Origin: Gracilaria domingensis
Lineage: Eukaryota > Rhodophyta > Florideophyceae > Gracilariales > Gracilariaceae
Assembly: GCA_022539475.1 (NCBI GenBank)
Contig: VCMS01000101.1
Coordinates: forward strand, 101,401-165,400
Direction of reading: 5' to 3'
DNA: 64,000 nucleotides
Positions 42,112-51,870 of this stretch are shown piece by piece (within the stretch, counting starts at the first letter, position 1; each line of letters opens with the position of its first letter). The translations under genes were made by a program, and so were the position numbers. Under the pieces are notes generated by a model, which was given only the letters and a program-made list of their open reading frames with translations, searched no databases and had not been told where the DNA came from.

Positions 42112-44182
42112 ATGCCGCAACCGCCTCGAGGTTCTCGAGCTGGTTCAGCGCGGTCGTCAGCTGCGGTTCCACCCGTTCCACCGACGTCCCGGTCTATCCC
42201 AGATGAGGCGCAACCTCTTGAGGTCGTATCCCGCCCCCGGAGAACGCGCTCAGTTACGGAAGCACCTAAGGAAAATGTGGGTTCTGCTCAACCCGTCGTT
42301 GAGACACCATCCATGGTTAACCCTAACGCTGCTACCGTAGCCGAGTTGGCTAGGTTGGAATCCCGCTTTGGATATTAATCACGCTGCTCACGTGGAACTC
42401 CTACAGGATGTTACCTCGTTAAGGACGCAGGTTGATAATACCCAGGTGAGGGATGTCTCAGGAGACTTACGTCTTCTGAGAAGGGACGTGAATTCCATTA
42501 TGGAAAATCTGGGTACCCCAGACGTCTTCGTCACGGAGTACCGGGCATTTGTCGAGGAAATGCGCACCGATATCGGTCGAATTCGTTCGCGCTTGGAAAC
42601 GCTGGAGGATACAATCCGTACGGATGAAGCTGTGGACGCACAGGTTCCTCAAGGAAATCCATCTGCGGATGAAGACCATCGTTCGGTGAAACAGAAACGT
42701 CGACACCCAAAACGAGTTCACTATGATTCGGATTCATCGCGCTCTGACTCGAGCGGCATGACTGAAGACAGTTCGTCAGATTCATCTGATAGTGATGACA
42801 ACCGTCATAGGTCACGTTCGACACGGTCGAAAGCGACGCAGTCTATTCAGGCAGTGATGAGATCACGCGTGAAAGGACGGCGCCACTTGGGACTCAAAGA
42901 GTTAAAGCCGACGGACCCGGTCTACACAAAGCTGTTGTCGTACCGCTATTATCGGTTGGAAGATGTTACTTCGAATCGCTCCTCGCGAGGAACCGGTAAG
43001 GTGAAGGACTACATTCGAAGGTTGAATGTTACCCTTGAAACAAGGAAGTTCTCGGGGACAGATCCTATCCTTATCTTGGATTTCCTTGCCAGGTTCGTCC
43101 AGGAGGCCGATATACTCGGCATGAGTGAAGCACAGGCATATGTGGCACTTCCGTACTTCCTAACAGGGACTGCGGAAGATCAGTACAACTCAGTTCGAGG
43201 AACCTCGAGAGCCTCAGAAGGAGGAGTCACGTGTTGGCCGGAAGCCGTGAACTACCTTCTTAGGTCGTACGCGACTTCCGACGCGATTTACAGTGCTACT
43301 CTTGCTGTTCGCGACACTAGACAGAATAGTGGAGAATCTGAAACGGTTTATTCAACGCGGTTGAACAAAGCGTTTCACCGATGTGGTAATTTGTATTCCG
43401 CACAGGAGCGGTGTACCATGTTTGTTGATGGTTTGGACCCCACCATTCGGTCGTTGGTCGCTCGCCGACGCGAGGAAAAACGCCGAATGACGTACCTAGA
43501 GTTGGTTAATTACGCCCAGGCGGAAGAAGAGACGTATCGAGCCCGCAACCCGGGGCAGCGCCGCTCGAAAGCGCTACTCGCGGAGAGTTCGTCACCATCG
43601 ATGTCAGTTTTGCGACGTGAAACCGCTGTCGGTGATGCTGATAACGTCCACTTCATCGGAAGTAACCCCGATTCTTACGGATCTACGGACCTGCCGTCAA
43701 CCTCGATTCCGAGCACCGAAGAAGACCACACATTGTATGCCCAAGGTGTCCGGGTGCCTGCAGCCCCGCTGCCTTACGCTAACAATTCGTCGCATCTGAA
43801 CCGTCCAGGGTGGAAGGACACAGCATTACAACGTCGAGTGGACAATCGCCCTCGCGACAAACCGGCCTCGGTCATATGTTACCAGTGCTACCTTCCAGGT
43901 CACGTATCGACGCAGTGCGTATTTCCGCCGTCGCACAGGCCGAAAATCATTGCGTATTACGACGCCCTCACGCCCGAGGAAAAGGAATCTGTTCCACGAA
44001 AGGAATATGATAAGGCCAGAGCTGAACTGGGATTACCGGTTCCGGTCTATGCTCAGCCCTCCGTTCCGGCATAGGCACCTTCGAACCAGGTTCAAGGCGA
44101 AGTACCCACGCATGGGGTTCAGTTAGGCCCCCCGAACGGAGTTCACGCACCGAATTCGGTGAGCCCCGTTCAGAAAAACTGA
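42112..44182 (+). pseudogene. gag: gag of element 1 (one frameshift, one nonsense codon)
   Basis: Encodes the capsid/nucleocapsid protein. The start MPQPPRGSRAG at 42,112 corresponds to MPRQARS in element 2. The frame breaks at 42,366-42,368, where CGCTTTGGAT has one T too many: element 2 has R-L-S-I-A-N-A-A-H and deletion of one T would give R-L-D-I-N-H-A-A-H here. The main frame (42,368 onward) has a coiled N-part, an acidic Ser/Arg-Asp tract (about 42,720-42,840), the capsid-like core (FLARFVQEADILGMSEAQAY ... TRLNKAFHRCGN) and a CCHC zinc knuckle, CYQCYLPGHVSTQC (43,877-43,917). A TAG at 44,072-44,074 lies shortly before the natural end, TGA at 44,180-44,182, which coincides with the frameshift site into pol. 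Confidence 0.85.
44173..44182 (+). promoter_or_regulatory. Putative -1 ribosomal frameshift site, gag to pol
   Basis: GAAAAAC directly followed by the gag stop TGA, with pol continuing in the -1 frame. The same GAAAAAC plus stop (TAA) and the same -1 relation occur in element 2 (58,880-58,889). The heptamer is not a perfect X-XXY-YYZ, because the first base is G, but conservation at the junction supports function. No downstream pseudoknot was worked out. Confidence 0.6.
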
Positions 44183-45154
44183 CTTCGGGAGTTTCCCCTA
44201 CGGGAGGGGCGCCTTCCGAGCCGAAGTTAAAGGCGCCCGAGGCGTCACAGCTTCGCTCCCCAGCTGTTAGAATCCTTTCAAGGATAGCGGCTACAACTGA
44301 CGTGAGCTCAGAACACCTTTCGGTTCTACGTCGTCCGTGGATACGGTCCCGTAATCTCCGTATTCCGGAAAGAGTTCTTGTGATGGCCAAGAGAAACTAC
44401 AAAGTTTATGCCGATCTTGGCTTGTCTAACCAGTTCATGGTTCGACAGTTGTCTGTGTTGGATACAGGAGCTGCACCGAACCTGATTCACCTTGAGTTGG
44501 TGCCACCCGCGTTACGGGATGAAATTCGTCATGGTCCAGGTTTGGACATCGCGGATGCCAACAATAACCCGTTGCGTACTCTTGGGTACATACCTCTCAT
44601 GGTACGATTAGGAACCTGTATGGTTAAAGTGGATTTCATGGTTTGCAAAAGCATTGCCGCACCGGTGATACTCGGTTGTGACTTTTGTGATCGTTTTGTT
44701 GAAGCGATTCGACCTCGAGCTCGAGTTGTTACCATGGATGATGGTTCCGAAATACCGACTGTAAGGAAACCGCTAAAGAGAGCTACACGCAAGCGCGTCC
44801 CGCTCCCTGCTGCACAGGAAGTTCCAACCGTCGACCCGGTATCATCTAAGCTCCATGTGGCTCATGCCATCGCAATCCCTGCGCAATCCCAAGTTTGGGT
44901 CATCATAACTACTAAGCAGTCTGGTCTACGTGTGGTACAACCATTGCCATCATTGTATGATCAGAAGCAACTCGCTTTGGCGAACGGAGTAATCTCGGTG
45001 GAACCCGACAAACCATTCAGAGTTTTGGTCGCCAACTTTGGCACAACCCGACAGTGGTTAGCTAAAAACCAAATCCTTGGTACCACTCTCCCACACCCTG
45101 CTGCTATCGTACCGACGAAGATACCCGTTGCGGATGTTCTCGGTATAACCGATG

Positions 45155-45168
45155 CTAAGGAGGGGGAG
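45155..45168 (+). other. Internal copy of the polypurine tract, site 1
   Basis: CTAAGGAGGGGGAG, an exact 14-base copy of the 3' polypurine tract (51,856-51,869), in pol between protease and RT. A second plus-strand priming site (central PPT) is one possible role. Confidence 0.7.
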
Positions 45169-48100
45169 GGATCAGCGGAAACCGCTTTTACCGCATCGGA
45201 TACCCCGGCGAGCGAAGTTACCGAATCGCTGGCACCCACCGAGGGTAAAGCGTTGCCACCAGGAACGGAAGATACAGACCCTGTCAAGGAACTGGAACAG
45301 TTGAATTTTGATCATGTACCTGAATCTCATAGAGGTAAGCTAAGAGAAATGTTGAGGGAGTTCACACCCATGTGGGATGGATCCCTCGGGACAATTGGAA
45401 TCACGGAACACCGTACTGACCTACTTCCAGGTACTAGCCCCATTTCCCAACACCCATACCGGGCTGGTCCCAAAGCTAGGGAAGAAGAGCAATCTCAGGT
45501 TGAGAAGATGTTACGCGCTGGCGTCATAGAGGCGGCTCAATCCGCTTGGGCCTCACCCGTGGTGCTAGTTCCAAAAGCGGACGGATCATGGCGATTCTGT
45601 ATTGATTACCGTCGTCTAAATTCGGTCACCGTCAAAGACGTTTATCCCATACCCAGGATGGACGAATACATTGACTCGCTTGGGAGTGCTACAGTGTTCA
45701 CCGCCTTGGATGCCAATTGGGGATACTGGCAAGTTCCGATCCGTGAAAAGGATAAGGACAAAACTGCTTTTGTGTGCCACCAAGGTTTGTACCGGTTTAA
45801 ACGAATGCCGTTCGGATTAACCAACGCACCGGCTACGTTTCAACGTGCTATCGATATCCTCTTGGCTCGATTCAAGTGAAAGACCTGCTTGGTGTATCTT
45901 GACGATATCATCGTGTTCTCCAATAACCTTGATGACCACTTAACACACGTCCGGGACGTCATGAGAGTCCTCAGGGACGCGGGCATTACGCTGAAACTCA
46001 AGAAGTGCGAGTTCTTCACAGATTCTGTCAAATACCTAGGGCATATCATTCGACCTGGACAGCTCTCAGGTGACGCAGTTCGCGTGAAGTCGCTGAAGGA
46101 AGCGAAACACCCTACGACACAAACGGAACTCCGCAGTTTTCTGGGTCTTTGTAATGTATATCGGCGTTTTGTCCCGAACTTCGCAGATATTGCGACCCCC
46201 CTTAACCACCTTTTGAGAAAAGGTCAACCAGTTCAACTGGAACCCCTAGGCGACGCGGAAGCGTCTGCCTTTTCGGCATTAATTGACGCAGTAACGTCAC
46301 CGCCAATCTTGGCTTTGCCTAAGCTAGGACTTCCATTCGAAGTAGACACTGACGCCAGTGCACACCAGGTTGGTTGCGCCCTGTTTCAGGTCACGGAAGA
46401 CGGCGTGAGACATCCAATTGGATACTGGTCGCGATCCTTGAACGTACACGAACGTAACTACTCAGTTTCGGAGAAAGAGTGCTTAGCCGTTGTATGGGCT
46501 CTAACTACAATGAGGCCATATCTTATGGGCAACCATTTTACGGTAAATACGGACCACTCATCTCTCCGATGACTCATGGAAATCTCGGAACCATCAGGAC
46601 GCTTGATGCGTTGGCGCTTGAGGTTATCGGAGTTCGATTTCACAGTTACGTACAAAAAAGGAACGTTGAATTTGCAGGCAGATGCACTCTCCCGCTTGGG
46701 AACAAATGCAGAAGCGGCACCAGTTGACGATCTGGACATACCATGCTTTATGGTGGAAGAACAAGCAAGCTAGGTCGAATCCTTGTCGGATGACATCTGT
46801 GACGACATCCTGCTCTTTTCTGAGAAGTTGGATCCCTTGGCTGGATCTTTTGTACCCATCACTCCCGAGGAGATGATCCGAGAACAGCAAACGGATGAGT
46901 TTTGTACGCGAATTCGCGCTCGTCTCAATGGAGGAGATCGTATACATTTTCAGGTTAACGATCAGGGGTACCTGGTTAGGTTGGTCGAAGCGTATACCCA
47001 AATTGTGGTCCCATACTCGCTGCAAAACTGTGTGTTGGTCATGACACACTATGTGAAGGTAGGACCCCACCCAGGAGGTCGAAAACTATACTTGACCCTG
47101 CGTAGGGATTTTTACTGGCCGTCAATGGCATTGGACTGCTACGCAGTACGACGCTCTTGCACCGAGTGCGCTAAGAATAACGTGAAACTTCGTAAGTACT
47201 CGAAGAAGTTAACGCTGTTCCCAGCACGGTCTCCTTTGAAGTTTATCGCTATCGATATCTTAGGTGAATTGATCAGAACCGCAAGAGGTAATCGATACCT
47301 TCTGGTTATCACCGATCGGTTCTCTAAGTTGGTACGGACAGTCCCGCTGAAACGGATTACGGCCACCGTGGTTGCACAAGCTTTTGTCACCCACTGGGTC
47401 TTTGTGTACGGTCCACCGGTTCATCTATTACCAGATAACGGTTCACAGTTCACGTCGAAGTTTTTCCAGGACGTCTGTCGGATCTTGAGTGTCAAGAATC
47501 TATTTACGACCACCTACCACCCCCAAACAAATGGTCAGGTAGAACGATTTAACCGTACCATGCTGAATGCATTAAGATCTTATGTGGCAGATCATCCTAA
47601 GGATTGGGATTTGTATACGGACGCTATTACGTATGCGTACAACACCCAAGTCCACCGGGTAACGAAGCTAGCACCTTTTGAGTTGGTATTGTCAAGAGTA
47701 CCGCCACCGGTTGCAATCGAGGCTCAAGAAACGCTTTCTACGTACCCGTCTGTTGGGTTATACAGGAACGCTTGGAAGGATTGGTTAACCAAAATGGTAC
47801 CGGTCGCTCGCACAGCGATGGATAAGGCGCAGGCCGCTTATAAGCGCAACTTCGATGCGAAGGTTAAGACCCCATTACCAAAGGTCAAACCAGACGATAT
47901 GGTATTTCTCCGCAAAGAATACTATAATCCGGAGAAGGAACGCCGGCAAAAGCTCTCGCCTATCGCGGAAGGACCCTACAAGGTTATTTCCGTCACGGAC
48001 GATACCGTAGTATTGGATATCAATAATCTCCACGAACGGATATCGTTAGACCGTGTCGCGCTGGCCCCACCACCCTACGTTCACGTTAACACCCAACTGG

Positions 48101-48286
48101 GTGAAGCTACAGGGGACGAACAGGTCGTATCTTCGCGCCCTGCGACTCTCCGCCCTGATCGCGGCTTATCGGATCTACCGAAGTCAGAATCACCCACGCG
48201 GGTAGCACAACCCGTTGCGGGAGACGAAGAGGAAAACTCAACTAGAGTTGACCCCCCACTGGACGTCGTGGCTCCCGTGCCACCGC

Positions 48287-48300
48287 CTAAGGAGGGGGAG
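48287..48300 (+). other. Internal copy of the polypurine tract, site 2
   Basis: CTAAGGAGGGGGAG again, exact, in the extension after the integrase GPY module (encoding part of PPKEGEE). Confidence 0.7.
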
Positions 48301-48636
48301 GAAAGTACGGAACCCGTTACACCGGCGTCGCACGGTCACACTGTGTCGCAAGGTACCGCAACCAATCTCGCGGTCTCTACCGATAGCGTTGTGGTGCGCC
48401 GAGGCGCTGTACCTCGTGGTGATACTCCGTCGAGTTCGTTGAGCAATGCGCTGGAAACGACACGACCCACCCAGGGGGTACACACCGCTGTGGATAACGT
48501 AACCCCGTCGGGAACACCACAACTGAGTGAGGTCACCACCCGCAGAGCGGAGAAGACAGTATCTATAGACCCGGGCTTTCCGGAGAACGCAGAACCGCAA
48601 GCGGTAGATCAGCTCAATGTTACCGACCGGTGTTAA

Positions 48637-49326
48637 CCACGCCGTGGTATGAGGAAACGAGAAGTCGTACTTACCCGCGTATTATTTGGGAAAACAACCT
48701 TGGAAAGATGAAGTACGAAGTACGAGTTTGGAAACCGTCGATGGTGCACCCACGCCGCGTGGCAGAGGACTCATGGCACACCCAAGTGGAGAGTAACAAG
48801 TTGTGTGACGTGGTGACGTATGGAAAGCACCGCCGACGCGGGGAACTGCTGACAGTAAGTCGCGTGCGCGAGTACCACACGTGCACGGTGCACGATGTAC
48901 GGTCGCCAACCGTAGGCGAACGGACACCTGTTAGGGTAACTCGTGGCTCACACGTGCCACCGCCTGGCCAACCAGAGGCCGCGATATGCACCGTGATTGG
49001 TCAATCAGCCTCCATGGCGCACGAGCGAGACCCTGCCCGTTCTCCGTCGCACGGACGATCCTTCTGGATAGCAAGAGGGAGCTCAGAATCCCGAAGCTAC
49101 CGTTGGACGGTCGGAAGCTCAACCAAAACGAGCTGAAGCTCGTCAGACTCAAAAGGAGAGTACTTCAAGAAGAACCTTTCAGGTTGAAGATTGGACGCTC
49201 CTGGCGTAAGTTGTAGTTGTCGCGCAGCGAGGAACTCCTAGTGAGTCGTGACTGGTTAAGTCCAAGAGGAACCCCTCTAGAGGTTAGCCGGCCACCACTC
49301 GCCACCCTCGAAGGTACGAAACCACA
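48637..49326 (+). other. Gap between integrase and chromodomain ORFs
   Basis: The pol frame has many stops here. Two other frames read open for a while: 48,630-49,136 and 48,986-49,216, the latter with the Lys/Arg/Leu-rich stretch KLNQNELKLVRLKRR. No domain is recognised. It may be a removed coding region, an intron or an untranslated spacer. Confidence 0.4.
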
Positions 49327-49569
49327 ATGGGTGAAGGAGAGCAGTCAAACACCGAGGTGTACCCGCAGGAATACGTGATCGAACGTATCGTACGTCATGT
49401 TGTAGACCCCGATGGGACGGTACCGTACCAAGTGCGATGGTATCGCTACTCCGCCGAGGAGGACACCATGGAGCCGGTCGAGCACCTACCTAGGTCGAAG
49501 ATCGTTTCATACCACCGTCGCACTCGGTCAGCCTTGCCGTCCAACCTGGACCAAGCCCAGGTGGGATAA
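49327..49569 (+). CDS. Stand-alone chromodomain ORF of element 1
   Basis: 80 residues from the ATG at 49,327. The sequence EYVIERIVRHVVDPDG, YQVRWYRYSAEEDTMEP and HLPRSKIVSYHRR is a classic chromodomain: aromatic cage candidates Tyr, Trp and Tyr, and the acidic EED. In chromoviruses this domain is normally fused to the C-terminus of integrase and directs integration to chromatin marked by histone methylation. Here it is in the same phase as integrase but about 690 bp downstream, after several stops, with its own ATG. Either it is expressed separately, or joined by splicing, or detached by decay. The Trp of the usual EDTWEP motif is Met here. Confidence 0.85.
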   Translation: MGEGEQSNTEVYPQEYVIERIVRHVVDPDGTVPYQVRWYRYSAEEDTMEPVEHLPRSKIVSYHRRTRSALPSNLDQAQVG

Positions 49570-49937
49570 GAACCGTTCCCGGTGAGGATCTTTCAACTAT
49601 ACCGCGATGCGGAAGACTCAGAGTGGAGAGTTGACCCCTCCTGTGTGGGGATGAATGAAGGAAAAAGACCAATGAAGCGGTGAAGACTGAACTAGAGGAA
49701 GTGAGAAGAAGGAAAGAAAAGCATACCGAAATGCCGGTGTACCGATTTAAAAGGGTTAGAGTAGAAGAAGCACCAAAGAAGTGAAGTACACTTGAACACA
49801 GTGTGAGTGAAGAAGTAATCGAAGATCGATCAAGTTCGTGGAGAACAGGCAAAAGGGTGAAAGGAAAGTTACCACTAGATGGTTTTACTGTTTCTATCTT
49901 ATACTAAGGACCAAGTCCTCCAGCCCTGCTGGTCATC
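49570..49937 (+). other. Non-coding purine-rich spacer inside element 1
   Basis: About 370 bp rich in GAAG/GAAAG words with no useful frame on either strand; it separates the sense chromodomain ORF from the 3' end of the antisense ORF. Confidence 0.5.
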
Positions 49938-51791
49938 TTACACCCCCGATGAGGGACCGGCACCGCCGCTACCGGAGGGACCCTGCGAAGGGTGCGGAAC
50001 GGCGTAAGCCAGTATCCCTGCCATAGTGGTGAGATGATCGGGCACGATAATTCCAGCGTTCTGGAGACTGGCGCGCAACATCGCGATGTTCGCCAGAGAA
50101 TCTCCCGGAGCGACCGGAGCTGTCGGGGCCGGAAGGACCGAAGGAACGGTAGCCGCTACAGGGGCCGGACCCACCACCGGAACACTCGCTTGAGTCGGAA
50201 CATTCCAACCCACAGGAGCCTGGGGTACCCCGCCGCTGGCGTGCAACACCTGATTCGCCGCCGGTAGGTCGTTCACCAACTCCTGGTCCATCTCGACGAG
50301 TGCTCCCGCCGCCTCTCCACCAGTATCCATGTTCGGATCATCCAGATCTACTGGGGCGACCCAGTTGTCACTGAACATGAACCCAACGGGGTGACTGTCT
50401 GGAATCGACCGTGGCTGGTTCGCTGCCCACTCGGCATACGCGCTAGTCGTCATCGTACCCTCCCATGGGTCGTAATACACGAAATCTCCTGCTGTGGGAT
50501 GTCTCCTACCGAGTGAGCGGTCGTAGTGACGACGAGGACCTTTCCCGCGTTGCGAACGGGGCACCGTTTCCCAATCGACTCCATCGATAACATCCAAGAT
50601 GTAATGGATCTCATCCACGTTCTCTTCGGACCCCAAGGGAGTGTGCAAATCCAGCGAGCGGATAATGCTGCGAAGCATCGGCGGAATATACCAAACACGG
50701 TAGTTGTCGTAAGCCTCCCAGAGGAGAAACGCTGCTATGCGTGCCGCCCACTCGCCGGCTACGAGACCCCACCATCCTGAACGCGGATCGTTGATCAATC
50801 GGGAGCCGATGTAACTCAAGCACGGAGGCAGTTCTGCAAAACACCCTTTGGGTACCTCCACATCACGCCACCAATCTGGTAGAGGAGGGAACCGTCCAAC
50901 AAAGGCCTGCGGTCTGTACCTCTCGGTCTCGATATTCGGGTACGGAATCAGATACCCATGACGGGAACGAGCTTTCCGCTCAAACCGAATGCGGTTGACG
51001 AACCCACCCTGGGAAGCGTTCTTGCGAAGATAACGGAACTCCGCTCGGAGTATGGGCCGATTCCAGCACAACATCAACCTCGATGTGGTCGGGCCATCGC
51101 CAGCGTACCGCGCATGGTCGAACGTCGCCAAGTTGTCTCCATATCGGACTTCACCGAAAGTACGGTAGAACGGAGTATCAAACCCATATGACGGTGGAAC
51201 CAGGTGCTCCAGGTGCACTCGACTGAGTCTCTTGTACGCCAACTTCGCGTGTTCCGCGCGCGCGGTGTTCAGGTTCTCACCCTCGCGGGTATCGTACCGG
51301 AGGAGCATCGGGTCTATCGCTATACGAACTTTCCATTCTGGGGATTGCACTACCGCTAACGGCAGACCGCCCGGTAGGAAGCCGTTTTCGGCATACGACT
51401 CCAGGAGAGTGTCACCGTTAACAGCTACCGGATGAAACTACGGTGCACGGCTGAACGCAAACCCATCACGGAGTGGATCGCGTCCTGCGAGAGATTCCTT
51501 CGATATCCAACCAGCTTGGTTCGCCATCAGCGGCATCGCTTGCGCTGAATTCCATAACGGAACGTTCACCGGGACCATCGGTTGAGACTGAGGCAGTGGA
51601 GCCGTCGCAGAACCCGGCTGAGGGTAGTTCGACGCGCTCGCCTGACCCGTCGGGTGATGAGGAAACTGATTCGGGTTCATCGGAATGACAGATGATGTAC
51701 TGTGATCGAGTTCGGATACTTGAATACTCTGTTCGCTTGAGTGTGTATCGCGCTTGCGAGGTATAGAAATCGAGGAGTTGGTACCGCTCAT
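49938..51791 (-). CDS. Antisense additional ORF (aORF) of element 1, one internal TAG
   Basis: A minus-strand frame of 617 codons from an ATG at 51,791 to TAG/TAA-free sequence ending at 49,938, interrupted by a single TAG (51,440-51,438, codon 118). Upstream part: Ser/Pro/Gln-rich and polar. Central part (51,308-50,400): folded-looking and unusually rich in Trp and Tyr, for example LPDWWRDVEVPKGCF, SGWWGLVAGEWAARI, LLWEAYDNYRVWYIPP. C-terminal part: Pro/Ala/Val-rich tail ending SGSGGAGPSSGV. No family was recognised. Sense frames in the same interval are short, so it is not a shadow. It lies between the chromodomain ORF and the 3' LTR, where its transcription would have to start in or near the LTR on the antisense strand. 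Antisense ORFs in this position are known from some plant Ty3/Gypsy lineages, but similarity to those was not seen. Confidence 0.7.
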
Positions 51792-51855
51792 GATTGTGAC
51801 GTATTTACGTACTTGCGTTTCGCACAAAACTTCAGCCTCGAAGTCGTTCTCGGCT

Positions 51856-51870
51856 CTAAGGAGGGGGAGA
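51856..51870 (+). other. 3' polypurine tract of element 1
   Basis: CTAAGGAGGGGGAGA immediately upstream of the 3' LTR, the normal primer for plus-strand DNA synthesis. Confidence 0.9.

Larger units (their letters stand above)
44183..48636 (+). pseudogene. pol: pol of element 1: protease, RT, RNase H, integrase (three nonsense codons)
   Basis: Open in the -1 frame relative to gag. Protease: VLDTGAAPNLI, Asp at 44,461. RT: WRFCIDYRRLNSVTV, LDANWGYWQVPI, MPFGLTNAPATFQR and YLDD (45,895-45,906). RNase H: EVDTDASAHQVGCALFQ, SEKECLAVVWAL, NTDHSSLR. Integrase: His/His/Cys/Cys zinc region (HYVKVGPH ... CTEC), catalytic Asp in FIAIDILG, Asp in LLPDNGSQF and Glu in NGQVERFNR with 35 residues between the last two (DD35E), and a GPY module (SPIAEGPYKVI). 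In-frame stops: TGA 45,877-45,879 (where element 2 has TGG), TGA 46,570-46,572 (in HSSLR*LMEI, a position usually Trp), TAG 46,771-46,773 between RNase H and integrase. The end is TAA at 48,634. All catalytic residues are otherwise intact. Confidence 0.92.

Noticed and set aside
37860-46572. Genome-wide reassignment of UGA to Trp
   Set aside because: Considered because several stops in coding-looking frames are TGA at Trp positions. Host genes use TGG for Trp, at least one ends naturally with TGA (8,379-8,381), and element 2 has TGG at the aligned site, so nonsense mutation is simpler.
48630-49136. 168-codon plus-strand frame after integrase
   Set aside because: No domain, overlaps the end of pol in another phase and has no counterpart found in element 2; treated as spacer.
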